From: Salticus scenicus
Lineage: Eukaryota; Arthropoda; Arachnida; Araneae; Salticidae
NCBI GenBank assembly: GCA_963930645.1
Contig: OZ005659.1
Span: forward strand, 160,301,534-160,365,533
Reading direction: 5' to 3'
DNA length: 64,000 nucleotides
The position numbers were made by a program, and so were the translations under genes. Numbering within the stretch: position 1 is the first letter of the stretch; every line of letters begins with the position of its first letter. A model generated the notes under the pieces. The model was given only the letters and a program-made list of their open reading frames with translations. It searched no databases and was not told the DNA's origin. Shown here in pieces: positions 24,108 through 36,372 of this stretch.

Positions 24108-24745
24108 TTTTACAAAATTGTAAATAATTGGGTTTATTTCTGTATAAATTCTTTCAAAGAGGCTTAGTAAGTTGATAAAGTGCTAATTTTGTGCATTTCT
24201 AGTCGTTTTAGCATTGAAATAGCCTTATTTTCCCTTAAAAACGCATTAGAAAGCCCCAATAAGGCAGGTAATGGATTTGGCGCCAAATTTGGCGACTTTT
24301 TCCCACCTTGGCGATTTTTTTGGCGACCTTGGCGAGAAAATCCTTACATGGGATATACCAAATATGGAAGCTGTAAGTTGATTGGTTGACCACTTTCTAG
24401 AGATTTCTCGAAAAATCTGGATTCCATGGAACAGTATATAAGCCTGTTTTCTTCGCCAAGGCCAGTCAGAGTCAGTTCAGTCAGTCTTCAGCCAGCTTCG
24501 CTAGTGCTTGCATTGCTCTTGAGCCTCTTTGGAAGAGACTTGCTTTATGTGTTATTGCTATACAGTTTGTACTGTGGATTTGCTATTGACAGCTGTTGTT
24601 TAAGCTGTGTTTACTGTTTGAATTGAAGCTGATACTTGGTTTATAGACCTGTATTTTTCTGGAACTTTCTGTGAATAAATTACTGAATTTTTGTAAGTTT
24701 GGCCTTTCATTCTCGGACAACTCACGAACCCCCAAGTACGCAACA
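24108..24745 (+). repeat. LTR 3 of the gypsy array (hybrid)
   Basis: 638 bp, apparently identical to LTR 2, including the hybrid pattern (A at 24687). The identity of LTR 2 and LTR 3 points to a second, later expansion that copied a whole LTR-internal unit. Confidence 0.95.
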
Positions 24746-24772
24746 TTTCTGGTGTCAGGAGTGGGGTTGTGA

Positions 24773-26194
24773 ATGGTGATAACGAGAGCTATGGAACAAG
24801 AAATGAAGAAATTTCTAGAAGGACTCACTGCTCAGATGAATGAGTTAAGATCTGGATTGATCGAAGAAATGAAAGAAGGACAAAGAGAAATGAAAGAAGG
24901 ACAGAGAGACATGAGAGATAGCTTGAGTCAAAAGATGAAAGAAATGAAGGCAGCACAAGAGAAAATGGAAACTGCGCAAAGAGAGTTGAAAGACGGGTTG
25001 ACTGAAGAAATCAAATCTAATCAAGACGAGATGAAGAGAGAACTTTCGACAGTAAAGGAAGTGATTGAAAGTAAATTATCGGATATGGGAAGCTGAATAG
25101 AGGGAATAGAAGAGAAAGTTATAAAGATAGAAGAAAATTTTGAAGAGAAAGTTATAAAGATAGAAGAAAATTTTGGGGAGAAAGTTTTGAAAATAGAAGA
25201 AAGTTTTGAAGAGAAAGCTATGAAGATAGAAGAAAATGTTATGAAGGTTGAAGAGAGTGTTACGAGGATAGAACGGAGTGTCGAGGCGAAAGTTAAAGAA
25301 AATTTTGACCAGGAACTGAAAGGAAGATTTTCAGAGATAGAAGGTAAACTGAAGAGAATAGAAGAAGATCTGGAGAGAAAAGTAGAGGGAAAGTTAGAAT
25401 CCATGCTCCAGGAAACTGAAAAGAAAGAGAGAAGAATACCGAATCAGGAATTTATTAAGCTATCTACCTACGATGGCAGTTCCTCCTGGCATGTATATAA
25501 GACGCAGTTTTCCATCGTAGCTGAAGCTAACGGCTGGGACTCTACCGCCAAGTCAATCCACTTAGCAGCAGCATTACGGGGAGATGCAGCCGAGATACTG
25601 AGAAATGTTTCTAAAGAAGAAAGGAACGACTTCGAGGCCCTGACTAGAGCACTGGAGCTACGGTTCGGAGAGAAGTGTTCTAAGGACTATAGTCGCCTCC
25701 AGCTAAAATCTCGTTACCAGAAAACGGGCGAAAGATTGCAAGATCTGGCTGCGGACATTCAGAGACTGTCACACCTAGCATTCTCAGACTGTCATGCTGA
25801 CACTCGTAACGACTTAGATCTTCAGTACTTTATCGATGCTGTTCGTGATCCAGAAATTCAAAAAGCGCTGAGACTCTCGAACTTCAGAGACGTGGAATCA
25901 GCTTTAGGCTATGCACTTAGGATAGAGGCAGCCCAACAAGCCTCCCGTAAAGACCGCCATACCATAAGAGCAGTCTCATTAAATGATACGCCTGCTGGTG
26001 AAAATGAAATGAAGAAAAGTATCGAAGAGATCTTAAAGAGATTGCGCAGCCTGGAGAATGATAAGGAAATAAAGGACCGGAAGATAAAGTGCTGGGGCTG
26101 TGGAGGGGATGGTCATGTAAAGAGGAACTGCCTTGTACGACCAACTATAGGAAATCACCCGTCTTCACCAGGGAAACTTCTACAGGGAAACTAA
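24773..26194 (+). pseudogene. gag: gypsy Gag, unit 3
   Basis: Same as units 1 and 2 shifted by 11826 bp from unit 1, with the same TGA at 25094-25096. No private differences seen. Confidence 0.9.
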
Positions 26195-29100
26195 GAGGAG
26201 GCCATCTCGCGGGGCGGAGGTCGCCTGAAATTAAAGAGCCCCAATTTACAGTATTTCATGTTTCATCGATGAGTGGCGGCGATAATGGACTTCACGTCTA
26301 TGGCTAAGTTAACAACACCGCCTGCCGGATGATTCTGGACACGGGAGCCAACGTGACCATCATTAGAGCGGATTTGGCTCAAGAACTAAAAGAGAAGATC
26401 ATCTGGACGCCGCCCTGCGTTAAACTCCACACTGTGACCGGAGACGAAATCAAAATATATGGAAAAATGAACTTGACCATCACTTTTGGGAATGCCAGTT
26501 ACCATCATATGGCATATGTGGCTGATATAAGAGATCCTTTAATCATTGGAATTGATTTCCTGAGAAAATTTAATTTTCAGTTGGACTTCAAGAATAATGA
26601 ACTGCATTCGAGTTCGGAAGACATCTCTGTGTTTAACGCTGAAAATCAAGACATTCAGACAATTTGCCAGATAACAGCTAAGTCTGAAATTTCCATCCCT
26701 CCACACAAAGAGAAAATAGTTTCAGGAACACCTCCCACAAAGCAATACTTCCGCTATGGACTGATTGAATACCCGAATACAAACAATAGCCCAAGAGGAG
26801 TTCTGGTAGCTTCATCTCTAGTTGATCTCTCAAAGAGTACTATTCCTGTGAGAGTCGCAAACATCAGCGATAAGGTCCGAACAGTGAAGAAGGATGAGGT
26901 GTTAGCAGCCTGCACTCCTGTAACATGCATCAACCGTCCCACGCAATCAACTGAATCCAAGTCTTCTGAACAATTAATAACGGAATTACTCAAGAATGCA
27001 GAGTTAGGAAAGGAACAGAGATGTGCTGCGGAGAAGCTACTCCAAGAATTTAAAGACCTTTTTTCTCGAACACCTGAAGACGTCGGGAGAACGAACATCA
27101 CCCAGCACAGAATTGATACAGGAAATCATCCTCCAATCAAACAACATCCAAGAAGACTTCCATTTGCTAAAGAGGAAGAGGTCACTGAACTCCTAAATGA
27201 AATGCAACACAATGACGTCATCGAGCCATCAACGAGTCCTTGGGCCTCTCCCATAGTACTGGTGCGGAAAAAGGATGGTTCAACAAGATTTTGAGTCGAT
27301 TATCGTCGTTTGAATGACATCACGAAGAAAGACAGTTACCCTCTTCCCAGAATTGACGACACATTAGACACACTTGCTGGCAATGAATGGTTCTCGACCT
27401 TAGATCTGAAGAGCGGTTACTGGCAAGTAGAAGTACATCCTGATGATCGTGAAAAGACTGCATTCACCACGGGACAAGGACTGTGGCAATTTAAAGTTAT
27501 GCCATTCGGATTATGTAACGCACATGCCACCTTCGAACGCCTGATGGAGACAGTGCTAAAAGGACTTTCCTATGAGGCTTGTCTGGTGTATTTGGATGAT
27601 ATTATCATTGTGGGGCGCACCTTTGAAGACCATCTACGAAACATCCGAAAGGTGCTGGAGAAACTCAGAATGGCTAACCTCAAATTGAATCCAGGCAAGT
27701 GTAACTTGTTCCGTCGTGAAGTGAGCTACCTCGGCCATATCATCTCTGCAGAAGGTGTGAGAACTGATCCTGAGAAGATCTCTGCAGTCGAGAACTGGAG
27801 TCGCCCTGAAAATGTACACCAACTACGAAGTTTCCTGGGGTTATGCACTTACTACAGGAAGTTTGTCAAGGGTTTCTCAAATATTGCCAGACCACTCCAC
27901 AAGCTGACGGAAGCCAAACAGAAGTTCCTGTGGACAGATGAATGTGAAAAAGCGTTCAAGCGACTTAAAGAGGCCTTAACATCTTCGCCTATCTTGACGT
28001 ATCCACAGCCCGACAGACAGTTTGTACTTGATACAGATGCCAGCCATGAGAGTGTCGGTGCTGTTCTGTCGCAGGAAATTGATGGTCAAGAACATGTCAT
28101 TGCCTATTGGAGTAAATGCCTGTCTAAACCAGAGCGAAATTACTGTACCACCAGGAAGGAGCTACTCGCCATCGTAAAAGCCATAGAACATTTCCATCAT
28201 TACCTCTATAGCAGAAGATTCCTGCTCCGGACTGACCATGCATCTTTAACGTGGTTGCTCCAGTTCAAGAACCCGGAAGGACAGATTGCCAGGTGGATAC
28301 AACGCCTGCAGGAATATGACTTCGAGATACGTCATCGTAAAGGGACTCTACATGGTAATGCAGATGCCTTGTCACGGAAGCCCTGCTCGGAAAGCTGCAA
28401 GTACTGCTCTAGAGCCGAACAGAAATACCTGCCGATAAATCCGGTTGCCTGCCAAGTTACTGTCTCAACACCATCAGATCAAGATCCCGATCCATGGAGT
28501 GACGGAGAACTTAGAAAAGCCCAGTTGGAATATCCTGACATAAAGCCAATATTACAGCTGAAGGAGACGACCAGCAACAGACCTACCTGGCAGGACATTT
28601 TCAGATTCAGTCCCATTACGAATAGTTATTGGGCACTTTGGGACTCTCTTCATATCAGAAACGGCGTATTATACAGAAAGTGGGAGTCTGATGATATGAA
28701 AAGCTTCAGATGGCAGATTTTATTACCAAGATCAAAAATTCCAGCTGTTTTAGAACAACTGCATAGTAGCTCTACCGGGGGCCATTTTGGGGTAATGAAG
28801 ACTCTGCAGAAAGTTCGGGAACGCTTCTACTGGTGCAAGGCAAAGGAGGATGTGGAGAAATGGTGTAAATCCTGTGATGCTTGTGCGGCACGTAAAGGCC
28901 CGCAGAAACGAAGTCGAGGAAGACTGCAACGGTATAACGTGGGAGCACCATTTGAACGGATTGCAATCGACATCTTGGGTCCTTTGCCACGGACCTCCAG
29001 CGGAAATAAATACATCCTCGTCGTGATGGACTATTTCACCAAGTGGCCTGAGGCATATCCCATTCCCAATCAAGAGGCATGCACAGTCGCAGAGGTCCTA

Positions 29101-29796
29101 GTGCAGCAATGGGTGTCAAGGTACGGCACGCCCCTACAACTTCATACCAACCAAGGTAGGAACTTTACCTCTGATGTTTTCAAAGGACTGTGTCCACTAC
29201 TCGGCATAGACAAAACCCGGACAACACCCTTACATCCCCAGTCGGACGGCATGGTCGAGAGGTTCAATCGTACCATCCTGAATAACCTCTCCCTTCTAGT
29301 ATCAAGGAACCAGCAAGATTGGGACTTGAAGTTGCCATTGTTCCTGCTGGCTTATCGAAGTGCTGTCCATGAAACCACCGGCTATACTCCAGCCCAGATG
29401 CTGTTTGGACGTGAACTTCGTCTCCCTTGTGATCTCCTGTTTGGTTGTCCACCCGATGCGCCTTCATCGCCCGAGGAGTACATCCAAGATCTCCAGGCAC
29501 GATTTGAGGACGTACACAACTTTGCTCGGGAGCGGATTAACATGGCAACGGAGAAAATGAAGACAAGGTACGATCTAAAGGCTACACAACATGAGTTCCA
29601 GGAAGGAGAGAAGGTCTGGTTATGGAATCCTGTTCGACGTAAAGGACTCTCCCCCAAGTTACAGTGCAACTGGGACGGACCGTACACAGTCTTAAAAAGG
29701 CTGAATGATGTAGTGGTGCGGATCACTAAAACACCTTCATCAAAACCGAAGGTGGTGCACTATAACAGGCTAGCCAAGTACCACAATTACCGGTAA
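26195..29796 (+). pseudogene. pol: gypsy Pol, unit 3
   Basis: Same as units 1 and 2. TAA at 26305-26307, TGA at 27292-27294, Asn integrase codon at 29149-29151. It is followed by the 3' untranslated region and polypurine tract (30007-30020) leading into LTR 4. Confidence 0.95.
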
Positions 29797-30020
29797 TATT
29801 AAAATTATAAATGTAAATACTGGTAAAATTTGCGCATGCGCACTGTAAATATTTGTACATATTTGTTAATTTTGTAAATATTTCTCACTTGATTTGTATT
29901 TCTATTTTATCGTTATATGCGACTTAGTTTTTGTATTTTAGATTGTGTAAATTTGTTTAGTTTCGCCTCTTGACCAAGGGTTGCACTGCCCGGGACGTGC
30001 AGTCTTTGGGAGGGGGGCAG

Positions 30021-30658
30021 TTTTACAAAATTGTAAATAATTGGGTTTATTTCTGTATAAATTCTTTCAAAGAGGCTTAGTAAGTTGATAAAGTGCTAAT
30101 TTTGTGCATTTCTAGTCGTTTTAGCATTGAAATAGCCTTATTTTCCCTTAAAAACGCATTAGAAAGCCCCAATAAGGCAGGTAATGGATTTGGCGCCAAA
30201 TTTGGCGACTTTTTCCCACCTTGGCGATTTTTTTGGCGACCTTGGCGAGAAAATCCTTACATGGGATATACCAAATATGGAAGCTGTAAGTTGATTGGTT
30301 GACCACTTTCTAGAGATTTCTCGAAAAATCTGGATTCCATGGAACAGTATATAAGCCTGTTTTCTTCGCCAAGGCCAGTCAGAGTCAGTTCAGTCAGTCT
30401 TCAGCCAGCTTCGCTAGTGCTTGCATTGCTCTTGAGCCTCTTTGGAAGAGACTTGCTTTATGTGTTATTGCTATACAGTTTGTACTGTGGATTTGCTATT
30501 GACAGCTGTTGTTTAAGCTGTGTTTACTGTTTGAATTGAAGCTGATACTTGGTTTATAGACCTGTATTTTTCTGGAACTTTCTGTGAATAAATTACTGAT
30601 TTTTTGTAAGTTTGGCCTTTCATTCTCGGACAACTCACGAACCCCCAAGTACGCAACA
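30021..30658 (+). repeat. LTR 4 (3'-most) of the gypsy array
   Basis: 638 bp, ends AAGTACGCAACA, then ATAT (30659-30662) matching the left target-site duplication. It differs from LTR 2 and LTR 3 only at offset 579 (T at 30600) and from LTR 1 at ten positions, about 1.6 percent. Confidence 0.95.
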
Positions 30659-31199
30659 ATATTAATTATGGGAGTAGAGGGTTGAAAATGGTATCATTCG
30701 AAAGGTATGTTTAGCCGGAAGGTGCGAATACAAATATTATTTTCTTACGATGTCAAGAAGGTATTTAAAAATACATTTATTTTTTATACATTTTCCCCCA
30801 TTTTTCCCTTTTATACACATATTCCTTTACATTAAAAATACCTAAAAGTAGAAAGTTGTTAAATCTGGCAATTTCATAAAGCTCAAATAAAACCATAGAC
30901 ACAGTAATTTGTAGCATCACTATACGCAAGCGTAGTGATGACGTCACTGTCTGTCCATGGAGCCATGAAAAAGATTTTCTACGTTAATCGCCCATTGGAT
31001 TTTTTGTAAAAAATTATTGAAAAATAACGGAAATTATCTGCCGAATTTAATTCCGATATTTGGGTTGTATATAAGTTACTGTCTGCTGTCTACATGTGTT
31101 CGATTGAGTTATTCTTTCTGTAAAATTGATAAAATTTTAATTTAAAATCACAAAACTCCAGAAAAAAAAATGGCAAACTTCCAGTTTCGAATGTAAACA
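30659..31199 (+). promoter_or_regulatory. promoter-like spacer between the two gypsy elements
   Basis: It holds an 11-bp stem with one bulge and an AA loop (30915-30927 with 30930-30940, CATCACTA.ACGC). Overlapping its end is a perfect CRE palindrome, TGACGTCA (30939-30946), and about 120 bp further on a TATA box, TATATAAG (31068-31075). An ATG at about 31171 opens only eight codons before TAA, so no protein is supported. The second gypsy element is inserted at 31200. This could be the remains of a host or viral-type promoter, or chance. Confidence 0.35.
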
Positions 31200-31946
31200 T
31201 GTGGAGTTTGCGTTCCTGCAAACTCCATCTTAACTTAAATACTTAGATTACTAAGAGAACACAAGACTTTAAATAACAATAACTAAAGTTTATTTGAGCA
31301 GATTAATGGGAGGGCGGCCTGGTACTAAAGCTTAGCTCAGTCAACGTTTTACTTAATCAAAATATATGAATCAACAATTTAAGTAGATATCTTAAATATC
31401 TCACCACAGCAGATAGCTGAAGGTGTAGAGACGATTGCACTCGTACTCCAATACTGCTTCACTATGGGACAGAGGATTCCCTTCTATCCCAGCTTGAACC
31501 TTCCGAAAACTAGTGGACACTCACCAACACTCAACGCTACTTAACTTCACGCCACTAAATCTCCTCTACTCTACTTTCGATATTCACCAAAATAAGAATC
31601 ATCACATTCGCTATAAGATCCTCCAACATCCACTATACGATCCTCCAACATCCACTATACGATCCTCCAACATCCACCATACGATCCTCCAACATCCACT
31701 ATACGATCCTCCAACATCCACGCCATCTACTAAAACCATCTCTCTTTTTATACTTCTTCCTACACCCTCCTTTCACTACATTTCAATCCGTACTTTTAAA
31801 AATCACTTCTAATTTAACTAATATTCAAAATCTAAGTCTTTTAATGCAGCACCATGCCGACACAAAACTATCTCTACCTCAACGTCACCGAGCCACTGGC
31901 GACGGAGTGATTTTAACCGTCCCCACTTCCTACTTTGCTGGATCCA
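31200..31946 (-). repeat. 3' LTR of gypsy 2, larger part
   Basis: Matches the 5' LTR at 44671-45418, with three visible differences. It has a 12-bp extra segment near its U5 end (TTTGCGTTCCTG at about 31207-31218), five rather than six 22-bp minisatellite units, and scattered substitutions. The remaining 47 bp of this LTR (38337-38383) lie beyond the CACTA-like insertion. A minus-strand AATAAA is present at 31289-31294. Confidence 0.9.
31615..31722 (-). repeat. 22-bp minisatellite in the 3' LTR (5 units)
   Basis: Units of the form GATCCTCCAACATCCACTAT plus AC; one unit reads CACCAT. The 5' LTR has six units. It lies just downstream of the LTR TATA box in the element's sense, so it would be in the transcribed leader. 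Confidence 0.9.
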
Positions 31947-32535
31947 CACTGTAAAAAAAAACGGGTGAAAAACTGCATTAACTGCTGTAAATTTTTCGCA
32001 AACTGAGGAAAAACAGCATTTTAGGTTTTTTACTGTAATTTGTGAAATCGTCTGCTGATGTTTTATATCTGGTTGTTCTACAGCTGCGTGCGCCATTATT
32101 TTATTACGATTCCGACAAAACGAAGTTGAAACTTCAAGCAGGTGAGTTTTAATTCCTGCTCTTCGATTTCTGGTAAGTGCAATTTTAATTGTTTTGTATT
32201 CTTTTAATGTTATAAATGTATGAGACTTATATGCTTGATTCACAAAGATCCAGTCATAAATCGTCCATTATTTTATACAACCTATTGTATAATTATTAAG
32301 TACGATAGAAATTCTTATCATGAAATGTAAATTTTTATATTATTTGTTGAGAGAAAGTACAATATAATTTTTACTTAATCAGATTATTTTGCCTACTGTA
32401 TTATTTGTGAAAGTTTATATATTTCTTGTTCTATTTTAAATACTGTTTTTATTATTGGTTCCAAACTTATGGAATTAGTATGTATAATACAAACGTGAAT
32501 TTTAAAAGAGATTTCTAGAATTATTTCTTTTTTCC

Positions 32536-32539
<4 letters not shown>

Positions 32540-32570
<31 letters not shown>

Positions 32571-32731
32571 CTCAAGCAATAAACTCGTCCTATTTTTGAA
32601 AAAGGTCGTTTTAAGTTCATTGATTTTCGTTTAGAGTTAGTTTTAAATTTGCTTATTTTTGTCAGGTCTTTCTTTTTAAAAATGGCGATTTTTATAGGCT
32701 TAATTTTCAGAATTGAATTTCTTCCTGAAAT

Positions 32732-32772
<41 letters not shown>

Positions 32773-32788
32773 TTTTTTTTTTTTTTTC
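32540..32788. repeat. T runs and (TC)n tract
   Basis: A T run of about 32 at 32540-32571. A (TC)n tract at about 32732-32763 runs straight into a T run ending near 32788. Confidence 0.9.
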
Positions 32789-33123
32789 CCAGTTTAAAGC
32801 AGAGATATTTAATTTATTACTCTCATAGAAACTACATTTAAATTATGATTTTCTTACTGTGACTTCAAGCGAAAGTTACGTTTCTATTTATTTCTCGGAA
32901 ATTTTACATTAATAACAAATTATATTTATAACAAACAATCTCAAAATTTAATACGAATTGGCCCATTGCATGAAAAAAATAATGAATTAATGATTGAGTT
33001 TTCTCAAAATTTTTCATACTTTTCATAATTTAAAAATATTTTTCCGCATTTGTTTTCCTTGTATATGAAACATTTTGCTCAAAATGAAGTATGAAATTCA
33101 TTGCACAAGATTTTAAAATGTTT

Positions 33124-33174
33124 CAAAAAAAAAAAAAAAAAAAAAAAAAATTGGGAACGTCTGATAAAGATTTT

Positions 33175-33205
<31 letters not shown>

Positions 33206-33208
33206 TTT
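33124..33208. repeat. A run and (TTTA)n tract
   Basis: A run of about 27 at 33124-33150, then (TTTA)n at about 33176-33208. Confidence 0.9.
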
Positions 33209-33715
33209 TGTTCATTTGATTGTTTTATGGAATAGCGCTCTAAACGATGATTCCATCTCACGAAGGATATGTCTGATCACCATCATAGATTATTAAAAAA
33301 AAAAAGTTAAATAAGTAATAAAAAGATCATTACTAAGTGAAATATCTCTAAACTTTTTTCCCCAAAAAGGTCTTTTTATTTACGAAACTATTTTTCTAAA
33401 ATATTGTGCAAAATTTATAACAATTTCTTTTCCTATGTGTATATAAATCAGTGGTTCAGAATAATCTTTTAAACAAACTAAGATATCATTGTTCCTGAAT
33501 AAATATTTTGATATGCCTTTCAAAGGGGGAAGAGGCAGTTTCTTGTTATTCGTGACAAGCAGATGTCTCTTTCTGGGTATTAAACGATTTTGAACAAAAA
33601 CCTTTAATCATTTTTGTGGAAAATGAAGTATATATCTTTTTAAAATAAATTGAAAAACTAAATAACAATGTTTATTGGGTTAATAATTGATTTATTTAGC
33701 TTGTGAAATATTCTA

Positions 33716-33898
33716 ATGAAATGTTTATGTCATGTTAACAATAAAAATTGTTTGCTAAAAGCGTGTGTTGAGTGTCCAGGTACTGAAGCTGTTACAGCAG
33801 CAACATTTGATTTCGATGAAGAGAAATATGCATTATATGTGTTATATATGGGAAGATGGGGACTTAATAAAAATGTATGTGCTTTTAAGAAAATGTAA
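33716..33898 (+). pseudogene. possible CACTA-like transposase fragment
   Basis: Sixty codons inside the CACTA-like element. The first part is cysteine-rich and ends in CVECPGTEA. A C-x2-CPG word of this kind is, as I recall it, found in large arthropod transposase-like proteins next to a region rich in acidic residues, and here DFDEEKY follows. The rest degenerates. There is no intact domain or catalytic residue to point to, so this is a weak inference supported mainly by its location. Confidence 0.3.
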
Positions 33899-33910
33899 AT
33901 TGAATTACGG

Positions 33911-33915
<5 letters not shown>

Positions 33916-33946
<31 letters not shown>

Positions 33947-34180
33947 TGTGCCGGTGTTGGGGTTAAGACAAATATATTGCGCTATGTGCCTTGGTCTAAG
34001 GAGAGCGCCCTCACCAGTTTTTTTTTTTTTCCCTCCAGAGTCCTAAATAATGTTTACGCAAGTTTTGAAGAAAACTACTGGAAATTCGGAACTTCTAGGC
34101 AGACGAGCGCGACCTGCGGTCGAAATTGTCACCTTACGTCTACCAGCTTTCAGAGCAGAACCTCTTGGCCACTAGTGCAT
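33916..34180 (-). mobile_element. tRNA-derived SINE, copy 3
   Basis: On the minus strand it aligns with the SINEs at 1427-1666 and 51898-52129. They share the CTGGTAGACGTAAGGTGAC region next to the B box, then a shared body. In this orientation the 3' end is a T run (A run on the plus strand, 33916-33944). GGGTTA occurs on both sides (33910-33915 and 34182-34187), a possible short target-site duplication. It lies inside the CACTA-like element, so it is younger than that insertion or was carried with it. Confidence 0.7.
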
Positions 34181-34838
34181 CGGGTTACAGCTGGCATTTC
34201 TCATAATTATATAAGAAAAATTAATAGAAGGAAATTATTGGGGCAAAGCTAATGATAAAAGCAGATTTTATTCTACCAATAAATTTTGATTTTTATGAAA
34301 ACTGGTCAGTTTTTTCTGTCAAATGAAATAAAAAAATAAATTATAGATGAAATTAAGAAGTTATCTATTAGGCATAATGTTGCGTGTATACATACATATA
34401 TATACATATATAGCCCTATGCTGTTTCTCTGTGTGTAATATTTTCAAAGGTAAAACACAATTCCTTTGAGATTATTGTTTTCTAAAAGAATTTTTTTTTT
34501 ATCTCTTTTATTCCAGGTGCTTGATGAATATCAACCTGAGCATGGAAAATAAACAAAGAAAAAATAGCATTAAAGATGGAGTCATGCCCCGCGCGTTGTA
34601 ATTGTTGATGAATAACCTATCGAATTATGAATGGTTTTGATATGTAAATAAATGTCATAAAAAATTTTATAAATGTATATAAGTTCGTTTAAAAATTAAA
34701 CATTTTTAATTGCAGTTTTCACGTGATATTGCTGTAATTATGTTCCATATTAATGTTTTAGATAATTACCTTTTAGCTTCGTTTTACCTGTAAATGCAAG
34801 AATAGTATAAATAAAATATTGAATTTTCATTAAAGCTT

Positions 34839-34842
<4 letters not shown>

Positions 34843-34878
<36 letters not shown>

Positions 34879-35034
34879 AAAAGAAGAATGGAAAGGGGAA
34901 AGGAGGCTTTTGATTTTTTTTTTTTTTTCTTTTTTTTTTTAAGAAAAAAACTCATAAATTTTCGATTTTTTTTTTTTTTTTTTTTTTTTTGAGAAAATAA
35001 CTCATAAGTTTTCCATTTTTTTTTTTTCTTTTTT
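34843..35034. repeat. cluster of long A and T runs
   Basis: An A run of about 34 (34843-34876) is followed by several T runs of 10-25. AAAAACTCATAAATTTTCGA (about 34946) and a near copy at about 34997 (AACTCATAAGTTTTCCA) show a small tandem duplication built on the T runs. Confidence 0.85.
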
Positions 35035-36372
35035 AATTTTCAACATATATGGTAAGTTAAAAATTTTCAATCAAATAAATTCAATATTATCTTTATTCTG
35101 CAAATAGAAAACATTTTAATTTAGTTGTTTATTTATTTATTTATTTTTAAGTATCTTTTTATAATTTTGATAATATAGAAAACATATGAAAATACAGTGT
35201 AGCATAGAAAACATAATATAAAAATTTTTACAAAATATTTTTATGCTGTTCTGTATCTAATTCTATGCTGTACCTAATAGGTATAGTTATGGAAAACTAT
35301 ATATGATTGAATATTTCATGTTCTTTAGCTGTATATGAGGCGTTCTAAAAGAAACAAAAGAAAAATTAAATAAATAAAACTCTGTAAAAGTTCAGTTTCT
35401 CAGCCAGTAAGGCATGAATTTATAAAAATTACACATGAAAGGGAAAGGTGTAAAAAAGAAAAAAATATGTAATAATAAGATACCAAACTCTCATAATACT
35501 TAAACTGTTCTGAAATCAGAGAAAAATTCTCAGAAATTATACTTTTACAGAGTAATTGTTTTTTAATAAAATTTGCAGCAAATTTTTGCTGTGAAATTAA
35601 CAAAGGAAAATGCCATAAAATTTACAAAATGACACAAAATCTAAAAAAATAAAAAAATAAAAAATAAATAAAATAACATCAAAAAGTTATATAAAGTCTA
35701 CAAATGTCTATATAAATATGAATAAAACACTAAATATAATGAAACACTGATTTATTTGTTAAAAATATATATAAAAGTTAAAATATTAACATATGTTTCG
35801 ATACCACAAGGCATATTTTTCAAGACTGTTTCAACTATCACACAATCTTCGATTTTTTATATATTTTCATTTCTCATTTCAGTGCCATCTACGGATTCTT
35901 GTGAAAATTCGTTTTTTTATTTTATTTATTTATTTTATTTTATTTTTTTTTTTTTTTTGTCTGCTGTATTTCTAAAGTAGCTTTAACCATATTTTCGGCA
36001 AAATTATATAATATTTTATTGCACAATGTTTTTTGCAAATGAAAATTTCCATTATTTTTCATATGATAACCGGATTAATTTTTCTGTCTAAGTTTTATTA
36101 TCCAGCTATCATAAGATAAACAATATAAATTTTTACCATAAAAAATACTATGTGCAATGAAATATCATAAATTTTCTAAAAATATAGTTATATCTACTTC
36201 AGGTATACTATAAAGAAAAACTGAATTTGCCTGTTAATCAACAGATGCCAAAAAATAAAAAGTCAAAGATAATGTTATAATAGAGGTATCAAAGCATATA
36301 TTAATTTTTTAACTTTAAAATTGCACTTTTAGCAAATAAAACAATGCATCTTCAAATGTGCTATAAAAATTA

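Larger units (their letters stand above)
12282..30658 (+). mobile_element. tandem array of a Ty3/gypsy retrotransposon (3 internal regions, 4 LTRs)
   Basis: Four LTRs of 638 bp (12282, 18195, 24108, 30021) alternate with three internal regions of 5275 bp. The repeat period is 5913 bp throughout and 3 x 5913 + 638 gives the full length exactly. One 4-bp target-site duplication, ATAT, sits at 12278-12281 and 30659-30662, with none at the internal junctions. This indicates a single integration later expanded by LTR-LTR unequal exchange. Internal regions show the same reading frames and the same stop codons in all three units. Domain order is Gag, protease, RT, RNase H, integrase, typical of Ty3/gypsy, with no envelope-like frame before the polypurine tract. 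Confidence 0.95.
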
